Source: Hedera helix
Lineage: Eukaryota > Streptophyta > Magnoliopsida > Apiales > Araliaceae
NCBI GenBank assembly: GCA_947179155.2
Contig: OX359264.1
Coordinates: 56,898,202 to 56,962,201, forward strand
Length of the DNA: 64,000 nt
Direction: 5' to 3'
Below, piece by piece: positions 46,414 to 59,699 of the stretch. The position numbers and the translations under genes were made by a program. The notes under the pieces were generated by a model that searched no databases, had not been told where the DNA came from, and saw only the letters and a program-made list of their open reading frames with translations. How positions within the stretch are numbered: the stretch's first letter is position 1; each line of letters starts with the position of its first letter.

Positions 46414-48589
46414 TAAAATGAGAGAAATAAAACAATGATCCATACATCTCTCTCTCCTATTTTATCTAGTGTCGTGATATCACGTTAGTGTTATGACATA
46501 GTATCACTGTTGTATTAATATAGTATTCCCTTGCTACTATAAGTTGTTGGTTCGACCAAACTGGAGTATTAGCATATATAGGTTTTGTAATTTGACTAAC
46601 CTTTGGAAATAGAGAGATGCCTTTGTAGAAGCAATACTGAGGAACTATCCCATATATCAAGAGTACAATGGCTATTATGGGCTGGAAGGTGAAGTACGCA
46701 TAACACATACTCTGAAGAATTGACATTCTTGAAATTCCATAGGTGATGAGACTGAATTTTGAGAGACCAAATTCTAAGATATTGCCATGCCATTTTCTAA
46801 GTTGCGCCATTGCATCCATCATATCAATTGTGGCATATCCTAGGAAAGCTGGCTTCTTTGGGTAACAATACACTGATTTCCATCCCTTACATTGTAGATA
46901 ATAGCCGGTGAAAGTGCTCTCTAACAAGCATTCGTAGGTGAAACCTACCTGTTAATTTTTTTAAAAAAATAGTAAATAAGAAAGAAAATTGAGTACTTAT
47001 GAGACCATACAAAATGGGAAGTAACAAAATTATGATACGGGTATATATATAAATCTTTCAGACTTGCCTCGGACCCCCATTTTGTGCCTTCTTCAAATTT
47101 GCTACTTGCCAGTAAATGTGCTTCCTTTAACAGCTCCTCTGATGTATGTTTCTCATTGTTACCATGTAGTGACGCTATGAACATGTTCAAGTAGCCAAAA
47201 CTCAACTCCAGTTGATGGAGATAATTTCTAAATATGACAATTAGGGTTGAGAATTAATTAGCATCATGTATTGTATAATGTCACGTCTCAAATTAACTTG
47301 AAAAATAACAATTAAGTTAATGAGGTACCATTTTGCTTTAGACTTGTGTATAATGCCTTTCTCTAGAGGTAGTAGCCAGTGCCAATTAAAACAGGTCCTC
47401 TTAGCCCATCCATACCTTGCCACTTAGTCTAACAATTGGTGTATTCAACTTAAGTTCAATTAATTAACTCCAATTATATGTGTTTAATTAAGTAACTATT
47501 CATAATAAATCGGAGTTAACTAAAGGTAGAATAAAATCAACCTTAAAGGCAGATCTTGCTTGGCTATCATGATGTCATTGTTAGTGACATTGTAGAAAAC
47601 TTGAGGGAACTGAACAAATGCTAATTCAGAAGACATGTTTGGATCAAGGTGGAAGCACATTGCTTGCTTAACCGAGGTTGGGTCATTGCAAAACATGTCG
47701 CAATCTAATACCATTATGTAAGGAGAATTGCTAATTACACCAGACACTCGAAGCTGTAAGAAAACTGTTGAAGTTAGTGAACGACTCCATCTCATCTGCC
47801 TCACAAAAAAGTTTCTATTTTTTTATTTTTTGTTCTAAAAATATAATATAAAATGTTATAATGTTCTTTGTAGGCATGGAAATTGCGTATCTTACTAGGG
47901 TTAGGGTTCGTAATGATAGTGGAGACGAGAAACCTGCAAAAGATAAGGAATCGGATGAAATATTAAAGAGAGGAGAAGAACCGGTGAGCAACTATTAAAA
48001 TAACACGTGACAGAACTTTCGAGATTACGGCATAATAACTGGTGTCCGAGAGCCGTGACAAAGTGTTTTGAGTGAATTTTAGATAAGCAACGCCAACACT
48101 TTTGTTCACTCGATTAAGAGTTGATCACAAGTTTTCAATTCCTTTCAACTTCTTCTTTGTTTTGATAGAGAGAGAGAGAGAGCTTTTAGATGACCAAGAA
48201 TTTCTAATTTCCCAAAAGTGTCTTTACTTGTCAAGTGAAGGGATATTTATAGGGTCCAAGTCATTTGATAGTCACATGTCAAAAAGAAAATTTTCAGAAA
48301 TACCCTTAATGACGGAAAAATTCCTGAAATACCCCTCGTTACCAGAGTAATGCACAAATCGTCCAATTTCTAGCCTCCAATCCAATCCCTTAACCGATTC
48401 CCAATATAAATTTTTCTCATGAACCTTCTGTCTCAGGACTCATAACATCATCTTTCAAATTGTACTTTTAAGGTTAAATAATATTAAGTCCATAAAGATC
48501 GCATGAATCAATTTTATTATTGAAGAAGTCGAAGAAACGCAAAACGGAGCGAGGAAAGACCACCACCAAAGGGGTCAACCCTAGGGGGT

Positions 48590-49172
48590 CAAGCCTTAAG
48601 GGGCCGAGCTCTAGGGGACCCGATCCTATTTCGATTCGTTTTGTTTATTTTTGTTCTTTGTTGATTAACTTTTTGTCCATTTCTCTTGATTCTTGTTTCT
48701 ATAAAAAAGTTCATTTTGTCATACACAAGTTAAGAAAGATCACTCTTAAGTCTTCCCAAGACTTCTTAATTACGGATTCATTATTCATTTATTGTATCGC
48801 CTAAAACTTATTCGAAAAACAGTTCAGGAAACAAATCATAAAACAAACCCTAGGTGACTATCCTCTAAGGGGCCGAGCCCTAGGGAACACTCCTTAGAAT
48901 GATGTCTAATTTTAGTTCGTTTTGTCGTTGTTTCGTTCCAGGAGTTCAGTTCAAATTCAATCGGACATGCATTATCAGACATTTTTAACATTAAGAGGGG
49001 ACCCGCCTAGGGGGCCGAACCCTAGTGGGTCCAATCTTCAGAAACCATCTTAGGTTTTCTCATTTTTTTTTTTATCTTTTGTTTGTTCATTCATTGTCCG
49101 TTGGTTTGTTGTTTGTTATTTGTTACTTTTATTTTAGTTCATTCAATGTGAATCCTAATTTTATTTATGGGC
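48590..49172 (+). repeat. direct-repeat copy A
   Basis: Shares attaactttttgtccatttc, gtcatacacaagttaagaaa and ccattctaggtttt-type blocks in the same order with 58742-59278. It ends at tttatttatgggctcac, where similarity stops. Confidence 0.75.
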
Positions 49173-50459
49173 TCACTTTTCCCCCCTGCATGTGAATCAC
49201 AGGTTAAAAGTGATGACCTTGCACAAAATTCAAGTTTTCAAAGAGTCAATATTGTTTTTATCATAACTTTTGATCTATTTGGAATTTTGGAGCCCTTAAT
49301 ATGTCAAAACGACCGTAACGACGAGTGCTACAAAACTCATCGCTTTTAGCCATGACGAACACCGTAAAAAGCCCAAAAAAGGCTTAGAAGCAAGTGTTTT
49401 AACTTTCCGAAGTTTTTCAATTTTCTGGATTTTTTCATAATTTTATTATGCCTTTCATAATTAACTCTTCCAGCTTATTATTTAGTATTTAAAAGATGTT
49501 TTCACTTATTCTAGGGTTGGACTCTTCGTGAAACTACATACTTCCAATAAGATTTTTAGGCATCCGAATTCTGGGCCTATAAAAAATCCAAACCTGTAAG
49601 AGGCAAATCCTTAAGGTCGAATTCTAGGGTACAAATTTGAACCTTAGGGGGAATCCCTAGGGCTTGTCATGGTTTGGAATGGGTTTTGAGAGTAATTATT
49701 TCTCTGTTCCTTGTTTATTTTGAAAAATTCAAATGAAGTTCACTCGAGAAGAGATCGTCACAATTTTTCATCAAAGCGCGACCACCTAGAGTGGCCAAAC
49801 CCTAGGTAGCGAACCCTAGGGTTTTAGCTTTTCGGTTGTTTGTTCATTCGTTGATCGTTTGTTTATTTCGGACTCTTTTATCTTTCATTCGTTTCTTTAA
49901 GATTCCATGTAAACCCTAATTTACACTTGGGCTTACATTTTCTCCCTCCACGTAAGTCCCATTTTGAGTGACTCACATGCACAATTTCTTTGAGTGGTTG
50001 AATCCTTACCTTAGTTTTTTGAACAATTTTTCTGAAGTTCAACTTTTGCAAGTTTTAAAACATGGGAGTTCTTAAGAGAGGGATCATTTATAGGGCCAAA
50101 CTCTCAAAAGTCGAACCCTAGGAGGGCACTCTTAGGATGTCTCATGCAATCATCTATCAAGTTTATTCGAATCTTTGTTCATCTTCTTGTTTTCTCGATT
50201 TTTCGTAGAGTGGAATCCTTTGTGTGGAGATCAATTTAAGTCATTATGAAAATGTCTTTCTTTGAGGAGAGCTTCGGTTATACTTTAGGATGTCATAGTT
50301 AACCCTGAAGGCCGAGCTTCGGGGACTCAAATTTGTTACTTGAGGTAATAATGACATCGAGAAAAAAAGGCTTGGGATTTCGCTATTGCCAACATGGTGG
50401 ATCTAGCACTGCTGTTTGTTCAATTTAATATGTTATAGCCATTAAATTATGGCACCTTT

Positions 50460-51130
50460 GTAATCTTTCATTTTCTCGTCACTTTTGAGGGGAAAGCGTA
50501 ACTTTGTCGAATTAAGGGCTTAGGGTCGAGCGCCTCACTTTTAAAATTTAAAAGTGTAATTATCGGGTCGTTTTTTAGGTTTTAAAAGCGTAACTATCAG
50601 TCTCTTTTGAAGCTTAAAAGTGTAATTGTTCGGGGTTGAGGATTTATGGTCAGGTGCCTCATCACTTTTGAAAAAAAATATAACTTTGTCCAGTCGGGGC
50701 CACGTAACTTTTCGGGTTAAGGATTTATGTTCAAGTGTCTCGTCACTTTAGAAGAAAAAAGTGTAATTGTTCGAGTTAAGGGCTTAGGGTCGAGCGCCTC
50801 GTCACTTTTGAATTAAAATTGTAACTTTTTTTGGGTTCGAGTACTTGGTCAAGTCGGGGTGCCTCGATCACTTTTGAACTTTTGAAGAAAAAGTGTGACT
50901 TTTTCGAGTTCGAGGACTTGGTCAAGTCAGGGTGCCTTGATCACTTTAGAAATAAAAATATAACTTTTTTGGGTTCGAGGACTTGGTCAAGTTGGGGTGC
51001 CTTGATTACTTTTGAAGAAAAAATATAACTTATATATATATATAAATTATTTCGTCACTTTTGAAGTTCAAAGTTTAACTTATATATATAAATTCAAATT
51101 GTTTTGGTACTTTTAAAGTTCAAAGTGTAA
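50460..51130 (+). repeat. degenerate tandem array, unit about 65-80 bp
   Basis: Eight to ten units share cacttttgaa, aaaagtgtaactttttcggg and gggttcgaggacttggtca, then tcggggtgcctcgatcac. Units vary in length and diverge toward the right end, where gtaacttatatatata replaces part of the unit. Short open frames here are products of the repeat. Confidence 0.8.
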
Positions 51131-53732
51131 CTTTTAAGAAAATCTTTTTTCAAGATATAATACATTTATTTAATAATATCAAGAGACATAAATGAAAACA
51201 AGAAAGTAACTTATTTGGCAATGGCTTGTCTAGCATGCCGCCTTTCTATTCCAGTTCAATTTCGTCACCCGCTAATTTTTTTTAGTAAATTCTTCTCAGC
51301 TTGCCCTAGGGGGGCGAGCTGTAATATCCCAGATATTTATAATAATTATAAATAAGATTTAAAATAATCAATTAAAGGTTATGGTTTAAAACCTAGAGTT
51401 TAAGAAGTGAGATGTGTAGAATTTGGGTGAACATTTTTTTTTTTAACATAATTTATTTGTTAGAAATTAAATGTGAGAATATTGTAATGATGCATATAGA
51501 GAATTTATTAAGGAAGTAAATTCATTTGAGAAGTGAAGACGGTTATAAGGATATATATATACATAGTTATATATTCCTAGAGTTGTGTTTGTTAGCCAAA
51601 CAAGAAGATGAGTAAATTAATACTCAATAAAACTAATAAATTAATTAGTTTAAATATGAAGTAAGAAGGAAAGTTATGAAATATAATTAATTATGATAAT
51701 TATATTAGTTATGAGTTAAAGTTATATAAAAACTAGAAAGTTGGTCTAGAACGATAATATTAAGAAGTTAATTGATTAAGTAATGAACTTAATTATTAAA
51801 TTGTGGTATAGAGTCCAAGTAATTTAATTACTACTAGTGGACTAGCCCAAAAGGATTATAGATGTTAGCCCAATATGAGAGTATTGGTATGAAGTGGGTA
51901 ATTAAATAATAAGCCCAAATGTTATGTTGATTAATAGTCCAAGAGGTAATTAATATAAGTCCAATTAATTAATGTTGACAAGTATTGTATATAATTGGGT
52001 GGTAGTCCAATTAAATAAATTATCTAGCCCAAGTTATGGAAGATGTGTGAATTGTGTTGGGTAACCCAAGTAATTAAATAAGAGAGCTCAATGCAAAGTA
52101 GTCCATGTAGCCCAAACACATTAAAGTTAAATGATGGTCAATGTGTTGGGAGAATATTTTTTTTAAGTATTGATTGAATGTAGAGAATTAACTAATGTAA
52201 GGTTAATTGAATAACCCTAGTTGGTAGACATGAGAGAGCATTAACCAAACATTGGTTAATTGCTAGAGGAAAGAAGGTAGTGTTGAGAATTAACTATGGA
52301 TGAGTTAATTATGTAACCCAATGTGGTAGAATAATTAAAGGTAAGTCTAATTGTATTATATTTTAAATCCAAATGAGGTATTAATCTAGGTCAAATGAAT
52401 TAACCTAGTAGTCCAAGTAATTAATTAAACCTTGATCCATGTAATAATTAAACTAGCTCAATGATTGTTTTAATTAAATGTAACATAGGGTATTTAATGT
52501 TAGCCCAATGTAATAATTAAATTGAGCCCAAACCAATTAATTGGATGAGCCCAATATATTAAATCCTAGAGTCCAATGTGGAGCCCAAATGGTAGTCAAA
52601 GTTGTGGCCATTATATATACATTGGTGTATATATATATGGTTACTTATATAATGATATAGGATATAAAAATAAAGCCAAATTGGTGTATTTATAGAGTAA
52701 ATCCCGAATTTTGGGGCCCACATGGATGTGAAGGTTGCTTGTTGGTTGATTTTGGGTACAAAGTTGGTTCAACAACTCCCCACCAACCCTAGTCAATCAA
52801 ATGACCATTCAAAAGGTCTATCAATTGGTCATTCAAGCTATAGTAAGCTTGATTAACCCTTAATTTCACCAATGCTAGTAGATTAGTAGAAGTTGATGGA
52901 GATTAAGGTGGTTCTATAAATAGAATGCATCACCAATGAGTTAGGTTGTTAGCCATTTTGCTAGAGCAACAAGAGAGAGCTCCCAAGAGAGAAAAGAGAG
53001 GAAACTCTTATGAGACGATGATCCACCAAGGAGATTGCTAGAGGATAGTCAATGAAGAGTCACAAGCCAAGATCATAACAAGAGGAAGAAGAGCATCCAT
53101 GTCCAAGAGGTTAAAAAGTGTTCTAAACTTTCTTTAGTTCATTTTTATAGACTATATATGTTTTAATCGGTCAAAAAGTATTTTTAACCGATCAAAAGTT
53201 ATTTTGATACTCTAGAATTCTAAATCTATGATATATAGGTAGATTCATGGTTTAGTATGTTTAAAACAAGTATTGGTATGTGCGTTATGCAAATAAATAG
53301 AAGAAAATTTCATATTGCGATTTTTACCGGTAAACCCTAGTTGGGGTTGTGATATAGCCTTTCATTTTGAAAGCTAGAGGTTGTGTATGAGATTTTCTTC
53401 TTTGATATGGTAAATATATGAGTTGAGAACAAAACCTAGTCGGTATAATATTCATATGAGTTGTTATGGTTAAGATATGATTTTTAAAACTAAGGATTGT
53501 GAAGTTAGTTTTCACTTTTTCCTTGTGAGCCATTTGGAGTATAGTTCCGTTTGTAATTTGGATTTGTGATCTAAAGAGAAGTTGTATAGGGGGAAATTCT
53601 AATAAGAATGGACTCAAGAATCACCCCAAAATGTTTTGTAATGAAGAAGTTATGGCAGTTTAATCAAAGGAACAAAAGTTAAAAAATCTAAAAAATGGCA
53701 TTTTATCAGTTTCTGCAACACAAGGGCCGGGG

Positions 53733-56540
53733 TGTGACGCCCCCAAATCTGGGCCCACACAGCCCAAACTTGAGTCGTCAAAATACTACAACAAAATTAT
53801 TACAACAAAGCACAACGTACAACAATACAGTGTATAATAATACACAACTAAGTCTTCACTATTATTGCCACACTATTTTACAAAACGTGAAGACTATGAT
53901 AACTATTCCTCGGACCCTCACTCCATTCCCCGGCTAGACCCTGTTATGTTTTCATCTCCTGTTGAAAAACAATGGAACAAAAGAAAGGGTGAGCTCAAAT
54001 AGCCCAGTAAAGAATATCATGACTAAGATAATGACGAATAAATTATCATTAGTCTTCAACAGTTGAGTTCTTGATAGAATACAATAGACTACAAGGTTTA
54101 TATCAAAAACTGCAGTTAAATTCTTAAACAACGTTCAGATCAATAATAGCAGCGGAATGAGTAATCTATTAGAAGAATAATGCAGACTATAATGTCCACT
54201 CGGTTCTCTTTTTAGGAAAAACATCATCAACTTTTATCATCTGAAATATCATTAGTCAAGATAATACAAATTCACAGTTCCTGATCATAATCATGCACAT
54301 CAACAGTTCATACTACGGGCCAAAGATATTCAATATAGCACCAACGGTCATGATTATACCAGATTCAGCCTTTGGTCATAATCATACCAAACAACAGCTC
54401 ATCTTTGCACTACGGGCCAAAGAGAACATTCACCACGTGCCATAAAAGACACCGAACAGATGTATCGCCTTTAACCTATTATATCGCCTTTAACCTATCA
54501 TCTGTTCAACAAATATATCACATATGTGCCCCCGGCCACAGATATTCACAACAGCTTGATTTTTGGATGATTAGAATGATATAAATGATGAACAGAAGAA
54601 ATAGGATAACAATAAGTATCGGAAGTTTACTTTGTACAGATTCAAATAATGTCCAAATTGTCAACATGATGTGGAGTGAAATTCAAGATCCACAGTTCAG
54701 AATAACGGTTACAATTCAATAGAAAGGTTCACGTAAATAGGAAGGTTCAGTTGAAATAATGAAGTTCAACTATTATGGAACATATAATATTTTCAGGAAT
54801 TATAGAAGCAATAGTTCCATAATAAATTTCGATTTAGGAGTATGAAAGAAAATAATATCCCTTACCGTAGCAGGTTTGATTAACAAAAGGTGAAGGAAAT
54901 TAATACAAAGGGTTATTCACCAACAGGCGGCAATCCGCTCCGTAAGGTTATTCCCACAATTTAATAGAATTTGAGTACAAAGAGTTATTCACCAAACAGG
55001 CGGCAATCCGCTCCGTAAGGTTATTCTCAGAGATTAATAATGAATGAATACGAAAGGTTATTCACCAACAGGCGACAATCCGCTCCGTAAGGTTATTCCC
55101 ACAATTTAATAGAATTTGAGTACAAAGAGTTATTCACCAAACAGGCGGCAATCCGCTCCGTAAGGTTATTCTCAGAGATTAATAATGAATGAATACGAAA
55201 GGTTATTCACCAATAGGCGGCAATCCGCTCCGTAAGGTTATTCCCACAATTTAATACATGGAAATAAAAGGCACGTCTTATGAGTAAGGAAGAAACAATA
55301 TTATTATCGAGAATCAAATAATGATAATCCCTTACCATAGTACGTTTGAATAATGGAAGATGAAAAAGATGGTATCCCTTACCGTAACACGTGACTGGAT
55401 ATTGATTTAAATGAGGTTGATTAACTTGAACAGTACACGTATACTTATAGATCTTCACAAATACTCAAGATGACTTAAGCACACTTAGAGAGAACTTTCA
55501 CAAGAAGTATTTAGAGAGAGAAAGAAAGAACAAGTAAGGAAGTTTATGAAAAATCCTTAAGTTAAGGCTTCTATTTATAGCCAAAAATCTTATCATTCAT
55601 TTAATCTAAACCATTCATTTAAAGATCATCTTTTAATCTACACCATCCATTTCAAATATTATATTATCTTTAATCTACACCATTCATTTCATATCACCTA
55701 ATAATCACCTAACTTTATATTATAAACAAATAACTTTATCAATTCAATTATTATGACTAATTGTTATAAATACAGTATAGTTAGCTCTTAGATATCAAGT
55801 CAATAAATTAATGAAATACAACTGTTTAAATAACATCATAATAGAGATAACAATAATGTAAAATAAAGCATACGTTACTGTGTAATGACAATTATTGATT
55901 CAATAATGTGAATTACTGTGCATATGTTACTGTGACAATTATTAGGTTCAATAATTTTAAAAACAGTGCAGCAACAATTATTGACTCAATGATATAAAAT
56001 ACAGTGTAATGACAATTATTAAATCAATAATGCAAAATACTGTGTAACAACAATTATTGAATTGATAATATAAAATATTATGCAGTGACAATTATCGATG
56101 AAATGATGCGTAACAGTTACGGTGTCAATTATCAGACCAATAATATGAGACACTATGCAATACCGTGTGTTACTGTAGAGTACCGTGTGCTACAGAAAAT
56201 ACCATAAACTACCGTATGCTACTATTCTTTTATCACCGGTATTTTAACAGTTCCGTTGACTATTTTTATTTAAAAAGGTTACTTCTGTCGTTTTCTATAT
56301 CCGACAAATATTCCGTTGTGGGGTCCACCAATAATTTATTATTTCGGCGCCGTCGGACCAAACGAATATTCCCCGACCAAACGAATATTCCCCGACAAAG
56401 CGAATATTGTCCGACAAAATAAAATTTGCACATAACATCCTTAACTTTTAACTTTATCGATTTAACCACTTACTGTTTAAAAAATATATTTATATGAAGA
56501 AAAATTAAATTTTGTATTTCATAAAATTCGGGGTCTTACA
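53733..56540 (-). mobile_element. nested solo LTR of a related family (2.8 kb), inverted
   Basis: On the minus strand it starts TGTAAGACCCCGAATTTTAT and ends ccagatttgggggcgtcaca. The exact 5-bp duplication CGGGG lies at 53728-53732 and 56541-56545. Both ends resemble those of the outer LTR (which ends ggatttggggtcatcaca), so the families are related. No internal domain is present. Confidence 0.85.
54885..55255. repeat. tandem array, about 73-bp unit with a 144-bp higher order
   Basis: Five units of aggcggcaatccgctccgta followed by aggttattc, alternating between a ccacaatttaatagaattt form and a cagagattaataatgaatg form. Units are close to identical. The array is internal to the nested LTR. 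Confidence 0.92.
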
Positions 56541-57234
56541 CGGGGCCCTTGATTTGCACTATAAAGTAGGGTCGGGGCCCTTGACACTGTTCACAGACAA
56601 TTCACTTTTTCGTTCCGGGTCGGTTCGGGTCATTTAAGTCCAAAATGGATAAAAATGCTTAAAAATTAATATAATTAATTTGGGACCCAAGTTTAATAAT
56701 TATTTATTATTTATAATAAATAATAAATAAAGTAAATAAAAGCTATTATTATAATTAATTATTATTTAATTGATAGTAAATAATAATTAAAGCAAATAAA
56801 TACAGTAACTAATTATTTATTATTATATAATAAATAATGAAGGATATGAAGTTAATAAAATAATTATTTATTATTTAATTAATATTGAATAATAAATAGT
56901 TAATTAATATTAAATAATAAATAGCTAATAAATTATTATTTAAAGAATATTAAATGGTAGTTAAAGAAAGATGAAGTTAATAAGGTAATTATTTATTATT
57001 TTAATAAATAAGGATAATTAGTTAATTATTATTTAAAGGATATTAAATAATAATTAGGGAGATGAAGTGAATAAAATGAACATTTGTTATTTAATGAATA
57101 TTAAATAATAAATGGGGTTAATTAATTAAGAGATTATTATTTAAATAATCATTAAAGGATTTAAGGATTGTTAAAATATTGTTAAAGGATAAATATGTAT
57201 GTAACTAAAATGCTATGAAATGAGTACTAACATT

Positions 57235-57675
57235 AGTATATGATGAAAATGTTATTAAATAATTAATGATATTAGTAAGTGATTAAAATATTATTAAATG
57301 GTTAATAATATTAATGAGTGATTAAAATATTATTAAATGGCTAATAATATTAATAAGTGATTAAAATATTATTAAATGGTTAATAATATTAATAAGTGAT
57401 TAAAATATTATTAAATGGTTAATAATATTAATAAGAGGTTAAAATATTATTAAATGGTTAAGAATATTAATAAGTGATTAAAATATTATTAAATGGATAA
57501 TAATATTAATAAGTGATTAAAATATTATTAAATGGTTAATAATATTAATAATAGATTAAAATATTATCAAATGGTGAATAATATTAGTAAGAGATTAAAA
57601 ATATTGTTAAATGGTTAATAATATTAATAAGGGATTAAAATATTATTAAATGGTTAATAATATTTGAATGTAGTT
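57235..57675. repeat. 39-bp tandem array, about ten copies
   Basis: The unit is attaaaatattattaaatgg plus ttaataatattaataagtg. Copies show scattered single-base changes. The array is internal to the outer LTR. Confidence 0.92.
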
Positions 57676-58741
57676 ATATATTATCAAAGGTAGATAATAT
57701 TTTGAGGTATTTTGTACATTATTAAATGTTCAAATCATTAAGAAGAAAGTTTAATTGACTTAAACCAATGTAAATAGTCATTTGTGACTAATTTAGACAA
57801 CTTATTAAAAGCGGGTTGTATGAAGATCGTATAATATTTTTGTCCGTAACTTAAAAGTTCATTTGTCAGACAACTAAAGAATTAATAATTTGAAGTTAAG
57901 GTCTCAAGTTAAGACTAATTTATAGTTATTATAACTAATGATTATATCAATTTTCTATATAAATTGTAGGTTGAACGAAAGACGCAAATAAGCGTAAATG
58001 GTAGAAGCGAACCAGACAAGTTTTTCAGAACTTGTTCCTATGTGCATTAATATTCTACAATTTGATGTTATATTATTAACATGAAGATATTTTGATGATA
58101 TTTGTGATATATGAATAACATGAGATATGGTTACATGTGAAATATGTACCGATATGAAGCATGATTTGCTAGATGCTAGTTGTTTATTGTATGTGATGCA
58201 TAAGAAGTATGAAACATTCATAAAATGAAATGCATGATGTAAGAATAAAATGCAGAGCATGTATAATATGTTAAGCATGTAATATGTTATGTGTAACTGT
58301 TGAACTTGTTGAGCCGTCGTGCTCACTCTTGCCTAAACCAACATTTTCAGATAGTGCAAATTATTTGAAGTTCTCGATAAAGATCAAGGAACAGGAAAGT
58401 ATATTACTTTCACCGAAGATCTATGTATTTGTTGTAGATATTAGTACGAAGTGGACAGGTAAATGATTGTGTAGTATAAGACTTTAGTTGGTATGTTATA
58501 TGAGTGTTAAATACACAAGTTTATTGTAATAGAATGTTGTATCATGTATGATATTAAGACATATTAGGAATGTATAAAGATTTCGATTCTGGAATAGAAA
58601 GAGATGTTGTAAAATTATAAATAAATGATTATTTAGCAATTATAATATTGTTGTAATTCATGAACAATAAAGAAAATGTAGTACTAGTGTTGAACTGGAT
58701 TCGAGGTTCGAGGGACCCGGATTTGGGGTCATCACACGAGC

Positions 58742-59283
58742 CCTGGGGGACCTATTCCCATTTCGATGCGTTTTGTTCGTTTCGTGCTTTGTTAATCAAC
58801 TTTTTGTCCATTTCTCTTTATTCTTGTTTTTATGATAAGTTCATCTTGTCATACACAAGTTAAGAAAGATCGCTCTTAAGTCTTCCCAAGTCTTCTTAAT
58901 TATGAATTAATTATTCGTTTATTATCTAGCCTAAAACTTGCTCGAAACACAATTCGAAAAACGAACCCTAGGTGACCATCCCCTAGGGACACTCCTAAAA
59001 CTATTGTCCAATTTTGGTTCGTTTTGTCGTTTTGTCCTAATTTCGTTTCGGGTGTTCAGGACAAATTCAATTGGGCATTTTTAACATCAAGAGGAGACCC
59101 ACATAGGGGGCCGAACCCTAGGGGATCTAATCTTTAGAAACCATCTTAGGTTTTACCGTCTTTTTCGATCTTTTGTTCGTTCATTCATTGTTCATTGGTT
59201 CGTTGTTAACGATTTGTTATTCGTTACTTTTGTTTTAGTTCATTCAATATGAACTCTAATTTTATTCATGGGTTCACAGTCTT
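58742..59283 (+). repeat. direct-repeat copy B of the oldest intron layer
   Basis: Continues directly from 51319 once the outer LTR is removed. It matches copy A (48590-49172) along its length and ends at tttattcatgggttcac, after which unique intron sequence leads to the CSL exon. Confidence 0.75.
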
Positions 59284-59699
59284 TAAGTTTACCCATCACC
59301 AGTTCCATAATCACTACTAAATTAATACTCCACTTGGTAATTTTAGGGTAAACAAATAATAAAGATATATCTTAAAATTTATTAATTTTTCAAATAAAAC
59401 TGTTTTATGAAACCGATGCGGGAGTAGTATTACATAGCTGTATCTGTGTGGGAGAATGAGAGGAGAGGACATACAAGGGCATTGAGAGCTCCGGCCTTGA
59501 AACGATGAGGATAAGATGGTCTTCTCTCACGAGAAACATAGACAAGGAGGGGCATCTTCACATCATTATCATCTTCATTGCCTCTACCATTATGAATCAC
59601 CTTTCTCAAAATTAACTTCCACATTATAATTAAACAAACTTTAATTTCCCAAGAACAAATAGAAAAAGGAAAAAGGAGTCTAACGTTCAAAAGGAATAA

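Larger units (their letters stand above)
44892..47753 (-). pseudogene. CSL pseudogene, 3' exon block
   Basis: This block holds the four 3' exons. The DxD motif (VLDCDMFCNDPTS) is intact. The QxxRW-type motif appears as QLRKW in the 46948-46601 exon. The usual catalytic Asp of TED/VED appears as Ser in LLESTFTGY; whether that is normal for this subfamily I cannot check. The C-terminal 156 codons are open to the natural stop. The region around 47310-47210, between GYYL and the FIASLHG exon part, is poorly conserved. A hAT element (45707-46347) and a (TA)n run lie in the last intron. Confidence 0.85.
47880..51319. repeat. unclassified repeat filling the CSL intron (oldest layer)
   Basis: This sequence, together with 58742-59283 beyond a later insertion, contains recurring accctaggggg and ggggccgagc motifs and two long direct-repeat copies (about 48590-49172 and 51300-51319 plus 58742-59278). 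A shorter third relative lies at about 49780-49960. No reverse transcriptase, integrase or transposase motif was seen. The direct repeats would suit LTRs of a small non-autonomous retrotransposon, but I could not identify TG...CA ends or a target duplication. Confidence 0.5.
51320..58736 (+). mobile_element. large solo LTR (about 4.6 kb without the nested element)
   Basis: Starts TGTAATATCCCAGATATTTA and ends ggatttggggtcatcaca (TG...CA). It is flanked by an exact 5-bp duplication CGAGC (51315-51319 and 58737-58741). Removing it restores a continuous copy of the older repeat. It contains a typical Ty3 LTR block, gttgagccgtcgtgctcac (about 58307). No primer-binding site, polyprotein or second LTR lies inside, so it is a solo LTR or a very large terminal-repeat derivative. 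A second LTR is nested at 53733-56540. Confidence 0.8.

Noticed and set aside
47520..47804. 94-codon frame as a separate small gene
   Set aside because: It is a CSL exon plus intron sequence on both sides, with a frameshift at its end.
54885..55255. Regular repeats as a possible CRISPR array
   Set aside because: Units are contiguous or alternate without unique spacers, and this is plant nuclear DNA inside an LTR; a tandem array.
57235..57675. Regular 39-bp units as a CRISPR-like array
   Set aside because: No spacers; plain tandem repeat in an LTR.
57955..58326. 123-codon minus-strand frame
   Set aside because: Lies inside the outer LTR, rich in His, Ile and Tyr from AT-rich sequence, no motif.
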